This document shows, one piece after another, positions 1-6,957 of a stretch of 23,952 nucleotides of DNA. The translations under genes were made by a program, and so were the position numbers. The notes under the pieces are model-generated. The model saw only the letters and a list, made by a program, of their open reading frames with translations, searched no databases and had not been told where the DNA came from. The first letter of the stretch is position 1, and each line of letters starts with the position of its first letter. Source of the stretch: Candidatus Nealsoniibacteriota bacterium (GTDB lineage: Bacteria > Patescibacteriota > Minisyncoccia > Minisyncoccales > PWPS01); contig PWGJ01000092.1 in NCBI GenBank assembly GCA_003554445.1, positions 1 through 23,952 of the forward strand. Reading direction: 5' to 3'.

Positions 1-1945
1 TTGCTTCTATCAACTTTTCTAATTCTCCTTTAATTAGAGTTATATCTCCGGATTCTATGGCGATATCCGTTCCCGTTCCTATCGCTATGGACACATCAGC
101 CTTCGTCAGAGCGGGGGCGTCATTGATTCCGTCTCCAACCATGGCTACCACCTTTCCCTTGTCCTGTAGCCCCTCTATCGCTTCCGTCTTTTCATCGGGA
201 TAGACCTCGGCTATTACTCTTTCAATTCCCAGATCCTCAGCCAAAGCTTTGGCGGTTTTTTCATTGTCTCCGGTAAGCATAGCCAAATCGTAACCTTTCT
301 TATGTAAATCCTTTATTGCTTTTCGGCTGGTGCTCTTTATCGTGTCCGCAAGAGCAATTAGTCCGACCGAATTTTCGCTTCCTACGATAACTACCGTTTT
401 TCCTTCAGATTCCAATTCTTTCTTTTTATTTAAAAGATCTTCACTTAACTTAAAATTATTCTTTTCAAGCAAGCTTCTTCTCCCTACCACCATCTTTTCT
501 TCCTGCAATTTACCAACAACACCCTCACCGAAAAGAGCCTTAAAATCAGAAACCTCTTTCATATCAATGTCCTCCTCTTTAGCTTTTTTTAATATAGCTT
601 TACCTAAAGGATGTTCCGATCCTTTTTCCAAAGAAGCTGCAATCTTTAAAACTTCCTTTTCATCACCTTTGAATGGGTAAACGTCGGTTACACTGGGAGC
701 ACCTTCGGTTATCGTCCCGGTTTTATCAAAAACAATCGTATCCACTTTGGATATAGTTTCTATTGCTGCTCCCTTTCTAAAAAGAATTCCTCTTTTTGCC
801 CCGTTACCGACCGCTACCGTAAGGGCAGTGGGAGTTGCAAGGCCTAAAGCACACGGACAAGCGATAACCAAAACGGTCATAGCTGCAAAAATTCCCAAAA
901 GAAGCTCGCCCACAATAAACCACCACACTAAAAAGGTTATTAAAGACAGACTTAAAACAACGGGAACAAAGTAAGATGTAACTTTGTCCGCTAAATTTTG
1001 AATGGGAACTTCCGATCCTTGCGCCTCTTTAACTAATTCAATAACCTGTGAAAGAAATGTTTCTTTTCCGACCTTGGTTGCCTTTACTTTTAAAACCCCT
1101 TCGATGTTTATTGTCGCTCCGATAACTTCGTCTCCCTCTTTTTTGGTAACCGGAACTGATTCTCCGGTTGCCATAGATTCATCAATGCTCGTTTTACCTT
1201 CCAAAACTTCTCCATCCGTCGGAATTTTTTCTCCCGGCCTAACGATCATTACATCTCCCTTTTTAAGCTCATCAACTCTTACCTGTTTTTCTTCTCCATC
1301 AACCAGCACGTTTGCCGTTTTAGCTTCTAGCTCCAACAAGGATTTTAAAGCCTCGGAAGTTTTTCCTTTTGCCTTTGATTCTAAATATCTCCCCAAAAGA
1401 TGAAAAGCCATAATGAATGATGCTACCGCAAAAAAGGCGGGCAGTTCGGGATTAAAAAAGGCCGCCAAGCCGAAAAGATAAGCTGCATTATCACCTATGG
1501 AGATAAGTACGTCCATATTGGCATAACCTTTCTTAATCGATTTGAAAGCGGACAAATGAGTTTCTTTTCCAAAGAAATAAACAGGGAAAAAGGCCAAAAT
1601 AGCTTCAAATGTTAATTGCACGTAACGATTAATTCCGGGGTCAAAAAAATGTCTGAAAATCATTAAACCCATCAAAAAGAAAGCTATCCCAAGAGAGATG
1701 AAAGTACTTTTTTTCATCTTTTTAATTTCAGTCTTTTCATCTTTTTCACCTACCGAATAACCCAAGTCACTGATTATCTTTTCTATCTCTTTTTCGGATA
1801 TTGTATTACCCTCTACTTTTAATTTCTCATTGGTAAAATCAACCTTGGCCGAAGACACGCCGTCTAATTTGACGACCTCTTTTTCAATTGAATCCGCACA
1901 GCTGATGCAGTGCATTCCTGATATGTCAAATTCTTTTTTCATCAT
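1..1945 (-). CDS. copA: Copper-exporting P1B-type ATPase, 3' end outside window
   Basis: Membrane pump that uses ATP to export Cu(I). The frame is open from an ATG at 1945 to the left edge, giving 648 residues; roughly the last 70-100, with the final membrane helices, are missing. An N-terminal heavy-metal-associated domain (about 1-70) carries GMHCISC with C13 and C16. The membrane region holds the Cu-type CPC motif (C363, P364, C365). The cytoplasmic part has DKTGT with phosphorylated D407, an SEHPLG motif of the nucleotide domain, TGDN (D560) and GDGIND (604-609). CPC plus HMA places it in the CopA group; silver transport is also possible. It is the last visible gene of the csoR copper operon, 70 bases after the dsbA-like gene. 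Two adjacent ATGs (1945, 1942) are both possible starts and neither has a clear ribosome site. Confidence 0.95.
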   Translation of the reverse strand, partial: MMKKEFDISGMHCISCADSIEKEVVKLDGVSSAKVDFTNEKLKVEGNTISEKEIEKIISDLGYSVGEKDEKTEIKKMKKSTFISLGIAFFLMGLMIFRHFFDPGINRYVQLTFEAILAFFPVYFFGKETHLSAFKSIKKGYANMDVLISIGDNAAYLFGLAAFFNPELPAFFAVASFIMAFHLLGRYLESKAKGKTSEALKSLLELEAKTANVLVDGEEKQVRVDELKKGDVMIVRPGEKIPTDGEVLEGKTSIDESMATGESVPVTKKEGDEVIGATINIEGVLKVKATKVGKETFLSQVIELVKEAQGSEVPIQNLADKVTSYFVPVVLSLSLITFLVWWFIVGELLLGIFAAMTVLVIACPCALGLATPTALTVAVGNGAKRGILFRKGAAIETISKVDTIVFDKTGTITEGAPSVTDVYPFKGDEKEVLKIAASLEKGSEHPLGKAILKKAKEEDIDMKEVSDFKALFGEGVVGKLQEEKMVVGRRSLLEKNNFKLSEDLLNKKKELESEGKTVVIVGSENSVGLIALADTIKSTSRKAIKDLHKKGYDLAMLTGDNEKTAKALAEDLGIERVIAEVYPDEKTEAIEGLQDKGKVVAMVGDGINDAPALTKADVSIAIGTGTDIAIESGDITLIKGELEKLIEA

Positions 1946-2015
1946 GTTTTTTACTGTTATTACAGCAATCCATATTGCTTCTTATATCTTAATTAAATAA
2001 AAGAAATCTACTCTA

Positions 2016-2702
2016 CTAATTCAACTCTCTTTCAATAATTTCTTCAAATGCCTCATAGGGTTGAGCTCCTTTTACAATCTCTCCGTTAATTACAAAGCCG
2101 GGAGTTCCCGTTATACCCAGACCGGTTGCCTCCTCGGTTGATCGTTGAACCTTCTCCGTATATCGACCGTCTTCAAAACAATCAACTAATTCCTGACTAT
2201 CCAAATTAAGCTCCTCGGCATAACCTGCATGTATCTCGGAATCAGCCCAATCGTCTCTATCTTGTTCCAGATTTTGGAATAAAAGATCGTGATAATCCCA
2301 GTAAGCGTCTTGTTCTCCGGCGCAATGTGCCGCCTCGGCAGCCTTATCACCTCCGACGACAACCAAATCTTTATAGACGAAACGAACTTGACCGGTATCG
2401 ATATAATTCTCCTTTATATCCGGAAAGGTCTCTTCAAAAAAGCTACCACAAAATGGACAGGCGTAATCGGAATACTCAACTATGGTTACGGGTGCTTCCG
2501 AATCACCCAAAGAAGGCCACTCATCAAGCTCGATATTATCCATACTAACCTCTTCTGAATCTTCAGCTAACTCTTGCTCATCTTCTTCAATAACCGGATC
2601 CTCATCAGCCGGAGAGCCGTTTCCGGATATTAAAATTGCTCCTCCGATTATAAGCCCGGCAATTATTATCGCTATAAATGTTAAACTGTTTTCATTTTTC
2701 AT
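2016..2702 (-). CDS. Membrane-anchored DsbA-like thiol oxidoreductase
   Basis: Thioredoxin-fold protein of the DsbA/thioredoxin_4 type, expected to make or reshuffle disulfides outside the membrane. Residues about 7-27 form a hydrophobic N-terminal anchor. A very acidic linker (about 33-60) follows, then the fold with active site CPFC (C82, C85) and the cis-proline loop TGTP (P201). Two more cysteines (C127, C175) lie in the helical insertion. Length 228 is normal for anchored versions. It sits between csoR and copA in the copper operon, 40 bases after csoR. This suggests a role in copper-stressed thiols, since copper oxidises cysteines, or in loading or maturing a copper protein; that role is inferred from position only. 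No partner such as DsbB or VKOR is visible in the window. No Shine-Dalgarno sequence precedes the ATG. Confidence 0.92.
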   Translation of the reverse strand: MKNENSLTFIAIIIAGLIIGGAILISGNGSPADEDPVIEEDEQELAEDSEEVSMDNIELDEWPSLGDSEAPVTIVEYSDYACPFCGSFFEETFPDIKENYIDTGQVRFVYKDLVVVGGDKAAEAAHCAGEQDAYWDYHDLLFQNLEQDRDDWADSEIHAGYAEELNLDSQELVDCFEDGRYTEKVQRSTEEATGLGITGTPGFVINGEIVKGAQPYEAFEEIIERELN

Positions 2703-2742
2703 ATTTTTTTATTTAGATGAATAAAATTTTAATAGATTGATT

Positions 2743-3015
2743 TTATTTGTTTAAAAAGCGCATAACTTTCAAAATTTCTTCTATCATCTCTTTCTTTTTT
2801 TCTTCATTGTCAGTCTCCATAGCGTGTCTAAAACAGGTATTGAGATGATTCTTCATTAATTTTTCATGGGAAGATTTAAGCATCCCCATAACCGCTAAGT
2901 TTTGCTGCATTATGTCAATGCAATATTCATCCTCTTCGATCATTTCAATCTGTTTTTTGAGTAAACTGCGTGCTTTTTTTAAATTTATTATTACTTTTTC
3001 TTTATTGTTTTCCAT
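2743..3015 (-). CDS. csoR: CsoR-family copper-sensing repressor
   Basis: Small all-helical DNA-binding repressor of the CsoR/RcnR (DUF156) family, 90 residues, the usual size. The copper-sensor ligand set is present with the CsoR spacing: C32, then H57 and C61 (25 and 4 residues apart, as in the C-H-C set of characterised CsoR proteins). A nickel/cobalt RcnR-type sensor would have His in place of the last Cys, and a persulfide-sensing CstR would lack the His, so Cu(I) sensing is the best reading. In the family, Cu(I) binding releases the repressor from its operator. Its start overlaps the end of the upstream membrane-protein gene by 14 bases, so the two are co-translated. The likely target is the palindrome at 3573-3599, making the operon autoregulated and copper-induced. 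Confidence 0.92.
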   Translation of the reverse strand: MENNKEKVIINLKKARSLLKKQIEMIEEDEYCIDIMQQNLAVMGMLKSSHEKLMKNHLNTCFRHAMETDNEEKKKEMIEEILKVMRFLNK

Positions 3016-3532
3016 GATTTATTTTACATTTATTTTCTATTAATTTATCCAAAATAAGTATTAAAGAAGCGGTTAATAAAATTATACCGGCTATATCAAA
3101 CTCAGCTCCGCCCAAAGGCAAAGCTGCTACCAATGATCCCATCCCGAAAAAAGACAAAAAGGAAATCGCCAAAATGCCGCAAGCACCACACCCGGCCCCT
3201 AAAATGGAAAAAAGGAGCCCGCCGGTAGCTGCCACTTTTGTTTTTCCGTTCGCCCTTGGGTCTCCGGATTGAATCTCTTTAAATACAACCAAATTCAACC
3301 CGAAAAGGAGAGATATTAAAAGAGTACTTATTTGAGAAAACCTCGTAAATCCTAAAAATAAATCAAATAAGTCTCTCGTAAACTCAATACCACTTAAAGA
3401 TAAGCTTTCAATATTAGGTGCTATCACCAACAGAACCCAGAAAAATCCGGACAAAGCCAAAAATAATAATATACTTTTAAAGGAGTTAAAGATCTTTAAT
3501 ATCTCTCTTAATCCACACTTAACCTTTTTCAT
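3002..3532 (-). CDS. Cys-containing polytopic membrane protein of the copper operon, unknown family
   Basis: I do not recognise a named family. The 176-residue protein has about four or five hydrophobic segments (roughly 20-40, 66-86, 103-130 and 145-163, with a weaker one near 55). Its most striking feature is GAGCGACG (C115, C118) inside a Gly/Ala-rich membrane helix, with further Cys at 6 and 169 and a terminal His-containing tail. A CxxC pair inside a membrane helix recalls metal or mercury transporters such as MerT, but the sequence is not clearly MerT. It is the first gene of the copper operon, directly behind the csoR-type promoter/operator, and overlaps csoR by 14 bases. Copper transport, copper sensing or membrane thiol redox with the DsbA-like protein are all possible. 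The start ATG lies about 60 bases from the predicted transcription start and has no ribosome site. Confidence 0.85.
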   Translation of the reverse strand: MKKVKCGLREILKIFNSFKSILLFLALSGFFWVLLVIAPNIESLSLSGIEFTRDLFDLFLGFTRFSQISTLLISLLFGLNLVVFKEIQSGDPRANGKTKVAATGGLLFSILGAGCGACGILAISFLSFFGMGSLVAALPLGGAEFDIAGIILLTASLILILDKLIENKCKINHGKQ

Positions 3533-3572
3533 TTCATATTATATTTTTTATTTGATAATTGATAAAAACTTC

Positions 3573-3599
3573 AATACCTATACCTGGGGTGTAGGTATT
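3573..3599. promoter_or_regulatory. Predicted CsoR operator palindrome
   Basis: Inverted repeat with arms AATACCTATACC (3573-3584) and GGTGTAGGTATT (3588-3599), matching at 11 of 12 positions around a 3-base centre. The TACC...GGTA plan with a G/C centre is that of characterised CsoR operators. It abuts or overlaps the -10 region and covers the predicted transcription start of the operon encoding CsoR, where a bound repressor would block initiation. Confidence 0.75.
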
Positions 3600-3628
3600 A
3601 TATTAATCCATAAAAAAGATTATGTCAA
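3600..3628 (-). promoter_or_regulatory. Promoter of the copper operon
   Basis: A perfect -35 TTGACA (3623-3628, read on the minus strand) is followed after 17 bases by TAATAT (3600-3605). An overlapping TATAAT (3597-3602) would give a 20-base spacer and is the less likely -10. The predicted start of transcription is near 3592, leaving a leader of about 60 bases before the membrane-protein gene. Confidence 0.7.
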
Positions 3629-3671
3629 GAAACCTAAGCCTTTTAAAATTTGTTAGTAGAAACCGAAAAGT

Positions 3672-4835
3672 TTATTCTTTGATGCAGCGAACTGAAGCTC
3701 CGACCCTATCGGAAAATACAAAATCACCGACAGAAGTATGATCATGAGAGAAAAATCTTCCCTTTATTTCTATATCTCCATCTTCACTTTCAGGATCTAT
3801 TGAGGAGCTCCACCAATGTCCGTGAGTTCCCACTCTATTCAACTTATAGGAAAAGTCAGACCAATCAACTCCTTGATACCCGCCCGGTAGAGCTAAAAAA
3901 TCAATCTCTCCACAAAATTCACTCCCCTCTTCCGTACACCAATCTTCCTGGGGATCTTTTAATGCATTACTATACACTTCACCGGAGTCGTCGATTTCGT
4001 AACCATTATCAAGAAGCCAGCTTTTTAAATCCTCCCAATCTGAATCGGTTGGTATATACCAGCCATCCGGACACAGTCCTTGAACCCCTTCTTCAGGAGG
4101 ATCTCCTTCATAACCCCATGCTACGGCCGCCGGCCATTGATAGAGAACATTGCCGTAATCATTAGTTCCATCATTTGCATCAGAGCACATAGTAGGGTCT
4201 TCCTCTTCATCCCACCAACCTTCTGGTGACTCCGTACTATCCCCGGTATCAACATAATTTTCACATTCGTGCCTAAGATCTTCAGCCATCCAGCATTGCT
4301 CTCCGATCATAACCGTATCGTAACTTTCTCCATCTCTACTATCAACCAAAACATCTCCGCAGGCAAAATCATTCTCTCTTCTCTCAGTCTCACAAACTCC
4401 TACCTCTCTGGTTTCTGCCAGAGGAGCGCAAACGATAACATCATTTATCGTATTTATTGCTATTTCATAACCCGTGCTGAGTTCGTCTTGTTCAGCTATT
4501 GGATCAATCGGTATGTCATTCATGTAATCAGGCACTAAGGGGGAGAGATCAACTAAATCATTTTCTGCACAATCTTCAGAATCAAAATGATTCGTATTGC
4601 AAATCTCTTTGGACTCGGAAGGCAAGTCTATATCCGGAAACCCTCCCGCTCGACTGACTCGATATGATAGAAGGCTTTGGTATATTGAACTTGTATCCGA
4701 ATCTCGAACCGAATCTCTCGCTGCAGCAAATTGCTGTCCCGGATTTATTGCTACAATCACAACTGCTGATAATATTGCAATTATTCCTATTGCTATTAAA
4801 AGTTCAATTAGAGTAAATCCTTTATTTTTATTCAT
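3672..4835 (-). CDS. Type IV pilin-like protein with FISUMP domain
   Basis: Secreted fibre subunit or pseudopilin. It begins with a class III signal: a short basic leader, processing site after G6, then FTLIELLI with the conserved Glu at 11 (position 5 of the mature protein) and a hydrophobic helix to about residue 31. A pilin-like middle with several Cys follows. From about 158 to 387 lies a FISUMP domain (Fibrobacter succinogenes major paralogous domain), recognisable by the GEQCWMAEDL start, the CPDGWYIPT block, LPGG, WWSSS and the closing VRCIKE. The protein is acidic and rich in Trp and paired Cys, suiting an extracellular position. No pilus assembly genes are nearby, so it must use machinery encoded elsewhere. 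It has its own promoter (4868-4895). Binding to a surface or host is plausible but inferred. Confidence 0.88.
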   Translation of the reverse strand: MNKNKGFTLIELLIAIGIIAILSAVVIVAINPGQQFAAARDSVRDSDTSSIYQSLLSYRVSRAGGFPDIDLPSESKEICNTNHFDSEDCAENDLVDLSPLVPDYMNDIPIDPIAEQDELSTGYEIAINTINDVIVCAPLAETREVGVCETERRENDFACGDVLVDSRDGESYDTVMIGEQCWMAEDLRHECENYVDTGDSTESPEGWWDEEEDPTMCSDANDGTNDYGNVLYQWPAAVAWGYEGDPPEEGVQGLCPDGWYIPTDSDWEDLKSWLLDNGYEIDDSGEVYSNALKDPQEDWCTEEGSEFCGEIDFLALPGGYQGVDWSDFSYKLNRVGTHGHWWSSSIDPESEDGDIEIKGRFFSHDHTSVGDFVFSDRVGASVRCIKE

Positions 4836-4867
4836 AAATTATATTAAATAATAATTATTATTATTTA

Positions 4868-4895
4868 ATTATATGCATCTGATGAAAGATGTAAA
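4868..4895 (-). promoter_or_regulatory. Promoter of the FISUMP pilin gene
   Basis: TTTACA (4890-4895) and a perfect TATAAT (4868-4873) on the minus strand are separated by 16 bases. The start of transcription should fall near 4861, giving a leader of about 25 bases. That leader contains an AT-only palindrome (about 4845-4868), which could be a weak hairpin. Confidence 0.65.
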
Positions 4896-4902
4896 ATAAA
4901 AT

Positions 4903-4929
4903 CTTGGGAGAGGTCCAACCTCTCCCGAG
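4903..4929 (-). terminator. Second hairpin after the small RNA gene, possible back-up terminator
   Basis: A 12-bp stem (4903-4914 with 4918-4929, including one G-T pair) and a 3-base loop. On the minus strand it is followed by ATTTTATTTTA, a loose U-rich tail. It lies between the small RNA gene and the pilin promoter and may stop read-through. Its GGGAGAGG core also occurs in the first terminator, so alternative pairing between the two is possible. Confidence 0.5.
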
Positions 4930-4963
4930 TAGTTTGGTGTTAAGATGAATTTGGAATTAAAGT

Positions 4964-4991
4964 AAAAACCACCTCCCTCTCGGGAGATGGT
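4964..4991 (-). terminator. Intrinsic terminator of the small RNA gene
   Basis: On the minus strand, ACCATCTCCC and GGGAGGTGGT (4982-4991 and 4968-4977) pair at 9 of 10 positions around the tetraloop GAGA. TTTTTACTTT then follows. This is a standard intrinsic terminator about 130 bases downstream of the 5125 start and 5 bases after the closing stem of the RNA body. Confidence 0.8.
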
Positions 4992-5125
4992 CTTTATGCA
5001 CCCCGCTGCTCATAAAAAATCTGAGAATTCTTCAAGTGGGTGCCTCAGTCTTAGCCCACGGGCTAAGAATCATGTGTGGCTCCCTTAAATGTTGATGTGT
5101 CAGACTTTATGTCAACGAGGTGCAC
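4964..5125 (-). ncRNA. Stand-alone structured RNA, candidate 6S-like RNA
   Basis: A transcript of about 160 bases with its own near-consensus promoter and terminator and no open frame of note. The body (5125 to 4996) folds as one rod. The closing stem is 10 bp (5125-5116 with 5005-4996). After a small internal loop comes a 12-bp stem with a 2-base bulge (5111-5100 with 5024-5011). A large central bubble follows, 15 bases on the 5' side (5099-5085) and 13 on the 3' side (5037-5025). The apical arm has GGGAGCC against GGCACCC with one A-A mismatch, an internal loop and a 9-bp hairpin (5068-5060 with 5057-5049). A closing stem, large central bubble and apical arm are the plan of 6S RNA, which mimics an open promoter and binds housekeeping RNA polymerase. 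Against this, 130 bases is shorter than most 6S RNAs. The existence of an RNA gene is well supported; the 6S identity is an inference from my hand fold. Confidence 0.6.
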
Positions 5126-5129
5126 TTAC

Positions 5130-5159
5130 ATTATAACTTTTATAAAATCCAGGTGTCAA
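5130..5159 (-). promoter_or_regulatory. Promoter of the small structured RNA
   Basis: Perfect TTGACA (5154-5159) and perfect TATAAT (5130-5135) on the minus strand with an 18-base spacer; the start of transcription falls near 5123-5125. The -35 overlaps the stop codon of the adenylate kinase-like gene. It is the best consensus promoter seen in the window, as expected for an abundant stable RNA. Confidence 0.8.
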
Positions 5160-6229
5160 GAACTTCTGAGTATGTCGGCAAGCTGACCCAAAAAGGAAAC
5201 TACCGCCGGTGGGGCCAAAAGGCTGTAACTTTCAACTCCCTCATCATCCTTTACTGTCCAGGGAACTTCCTTGATTTCAACTTCTTCTTTCTCTTCATTC
5301 CAGCTGTATTTATATTCCGGAGTGATTTCATAATCAGCCACATACTCATCAGCCTTTTTAACCGGAATCGAGTTTCTAACCAAGACTTTCGGGATACCGT
5401 GAAGCTGAAAGGCTTGCTTGATAAGCTTTTCATCAAGATCCAATCTATCTCTAAGCGGTTCAATTCCTTTTTCATCACCTTCTTTTCTAACCATCCTAAC
5501 TTCGTCACAATCGGGATTGTCACAAAGAAGGTGAAACTTGTCTTCTTTTTTGTCGTAATCAATTTTAGAGGTTGGAAAGAGTTTTAAATTTCTGGAAGTA
5601 TTACATTCGGGACAAATTTTTCTATACTTTATTCTTTCATCAATCACATTTTCCGGAACGTCCAAAAGAGCAAATATATCGACATCCTCTCTGTAACCTA
5701 TTAAGTCTCTAAAAAATAGAGAGTAACTTATTTGATCCATGTTTCTGGGAAATCCGTCAATGAAGAGGACTTTCCTGCCTCTCTTAGCGATCTCTCTTTT
5801 AATTAACGTTAAAATTAGAGGGGTCGGTAAAAGTGATTCCGTGCTTCTTCCCTCAAGTCTCGCGATTACTTCGTCAATATCAACCCAACCTCTATAGTTT
5901 TCCTTTAAAAATTCAATTAAATCTTCTCTCTTCTCATCATCCTTAAGCTCTTCATCAACCTCTCTGATCATGTCACCGACCGAAAAGTGTTCTACGTTTT
6001 CCTTACCTAAAACATCGGCGATCATCTTTGAATAAGTTCCTTTTCCGGCACTTTTTTTACCCAAAAGGTAAACTACGAACGTGTTGTTCTTTAAAAATTC
6101 TTTTATGTCTTCTATATCTTTGCCGGCCTTGAACTCAAAGTAGTCCAACCTTTCGTCCGGATCGGACAAGTCAAAGCCCGGGTCATCTTCCATTTTTGTT
6201 TTATATATCGGGAATTCTATTCCTTTCAT
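5156..6229 (-). CDS. Adenylate kinase-like nucleoside monophosphate kinase with long extensions
   Basis: P-loop kinase expected to move phosphate between ATP and a nucleoside monophosphate. A roughly 50-residue N-terminal extension precedes a strand and the P-loop GKKSAGKGT (57-65, K63). The core shows FSVGDMIRE, the DGFPR motif (158-162), a LID with four cysteines (C206, C209, C236, C241) that probably binds zinc, and a RDRLDLDE segment with the arginines that close on substrate. About 80 further residues follow. At 357 residues it is far longer than the usual 190-220 for Adk. In Adk the sequence GGPGxGKGT is typical, so the Lys-Lys-Ser version is divergent and substrate specificity is uncertain. 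It follows the LOG-family gene after 22 bases and is probably co-transcribed with it. Its stop codon overlaps the promoter of the small RNA. Confidence 0.8.
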   Translation of the reverse strand: MKGIEFPIYKTKMEDDPGFDLSDPDERLDYFEFKAGKDIEDIKEFLKNNTFVVYLLGKKSAGKGTYSKMIADVLGKENVEHFSVGDMIREVDEELKDDEKREDLIEFLKENYRGWVDIDEVIARLEGRSTESLLPTPLILTLIKREIAKRGRKVLFIDGFPRNMDQISYSLFFRDLIGYREDVDIFALLDVPENVIDERIKYRKICPECNTSRNLKLFPTSKIDYDKKEDKFHLLCDNPDCDEVRMVRKEGDEKGIEPLRDRLDLDEKLIKQAFQLHGIPKVLVRNSIPVKKADEYVADYEITPEYKYSWNEEKEEVEIKEVPWTVKDDEGVESYSLLAPPAVVSFLGQLADILRSS

Positions 6230-6251
6230 CTTTTTTTTAGTTAATTATTAA

Positions 6252-6947
6252 TTATCTTTTAAGTGGCTCCCCTTCTTCGATAACTTTTAAAGCCTCTTCG
6301 GGGGTGTCGACTATTTTTACCAAATCAAGATCTTTTTTACTTATTGTCTCGTAATCTTCCATTAATGTTTTTTCAAACCAGTCAATTAAAGGCTTCCAAT
6401 AATCTTCACCGACAGCAACTATCGTGACCGGTTGAGGTAGTTTTTTGGTTTGAATCATTGTTAGCATCTCAAAAAGCTCATCCAAAGTTCCAAAACCACC
6501 GGGGAAAAATACATATCCGTAAGAAGCGAAAGACAACATTACTTTTCTTGTAAAAAAGTAGTGGAATCCGACCGACTTACCCAAATAATCGTTAGCCTTC
6601 TCTCCTTCGTCATGAAGCTGAATATTTATTCCGATCGAATCACCTCCATTTTCGTAAGCTCCTCTGTTTGCCGCCTCCATTATTCCCGGGCCACCTCCGG
6701 TTACTACGGCATAATCCTTCTTGGCTAAAAGTTCGGCCAATTTTCTTGCCTTCTTGTAATGAGGGTTATCTTCACTGAATCGACTCGACCCAAAAAAAGA
6801 AACCGACCTGTCAAAGTCAGCTACGAATTGAAAACCTTCCACAAATTCAGCCATTATTCTGAATATCCTCCACTGAAAGGTTTCTCGAAAATCTTTTTCG
6901 GGAAAGGGAAAATAATCTTCTTCAAAGTTTTCTTTATCTTCTCTCAT
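6252..6947 (-). CDS. LOG-family (TIGR00730-type) Rossmann-fold nucleotide hydrolase
   Basis: Member of the family once called putative lysine decarboxylases. Characterised members cleave nucleoside 5'-monophosphates (the plant LOG enzymes act on cytokinin ribotides) to base and ribose 5-phosphate. The two signature motifs are intact: GGGPGIMEA (84-92) and PGGFGTLDE (149-157). The catalytic Arg-Lys pair lies in FFTRK (R134, K135). An N-terminal stretch of about 45 charged and aromatic residues precedes the Rossmann core. Pairing with a nucleotide kinase-like gene 22 bases downstream suggests nucleotide salvage or clean-up; the real substrate is unknown. The start at 6947 is only 10 bases after a good -10 element, so the message may be nearly leaderless. 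Confidence 0.88.
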   Translation of the reverse strand: MREDKENFEEDYFPFPEKDFRETFQWRIFRIMAEFVEGFQFVADFDRSVSFFGSSRFSEDNPHYKKARKLAELLAKKDYAVVTGGGPGIMEAANRGAYENGGDSIGINIQLHDEGEKANDYLGKSVGFHYFFTRKVMLSFASYGYVFFPGGFGTLDELFEMLTMIQTKKLPQPVTIVAVGEDYWKPLIDWFEKTLMEDYETISKKDLDLVKIVDTPEEALKVIEEGEPLKR

Positions 6948-6957
6948 AAGTTTTTCT

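Noticed and set aside
330..1403. Three plus-strand open frames
   Set aside because: They lie opposite copA, whose motifs run continuously through the minus strand.
1964..1979. Hairpin AGCAAT-CCAT-ATTGCT between dsbA-like and copA
   Set aside because: The stem is only 6 bp and AT-rich with no T-run after it; it is too weak to call a terminator or attenuator.
4964..5125. The structured RNA as SRP RNA, tmRNA, 5S rRNA or a riboswitch of the pilin gene
   Set aside because: The SRP GGAAG-type apical motif, a tmRNA tRNA-like end and 5S consensus segments are not seen. The terminator and a separate pilin promoter at 4868-4895 argue against a leader switch.
5120..5587. Plus-strand open frame of 155 codons
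   Set aside because: It is antisense to the well-supported adenylate kinase-like gene, starts within the promoter of the small RNA and shows no domain.
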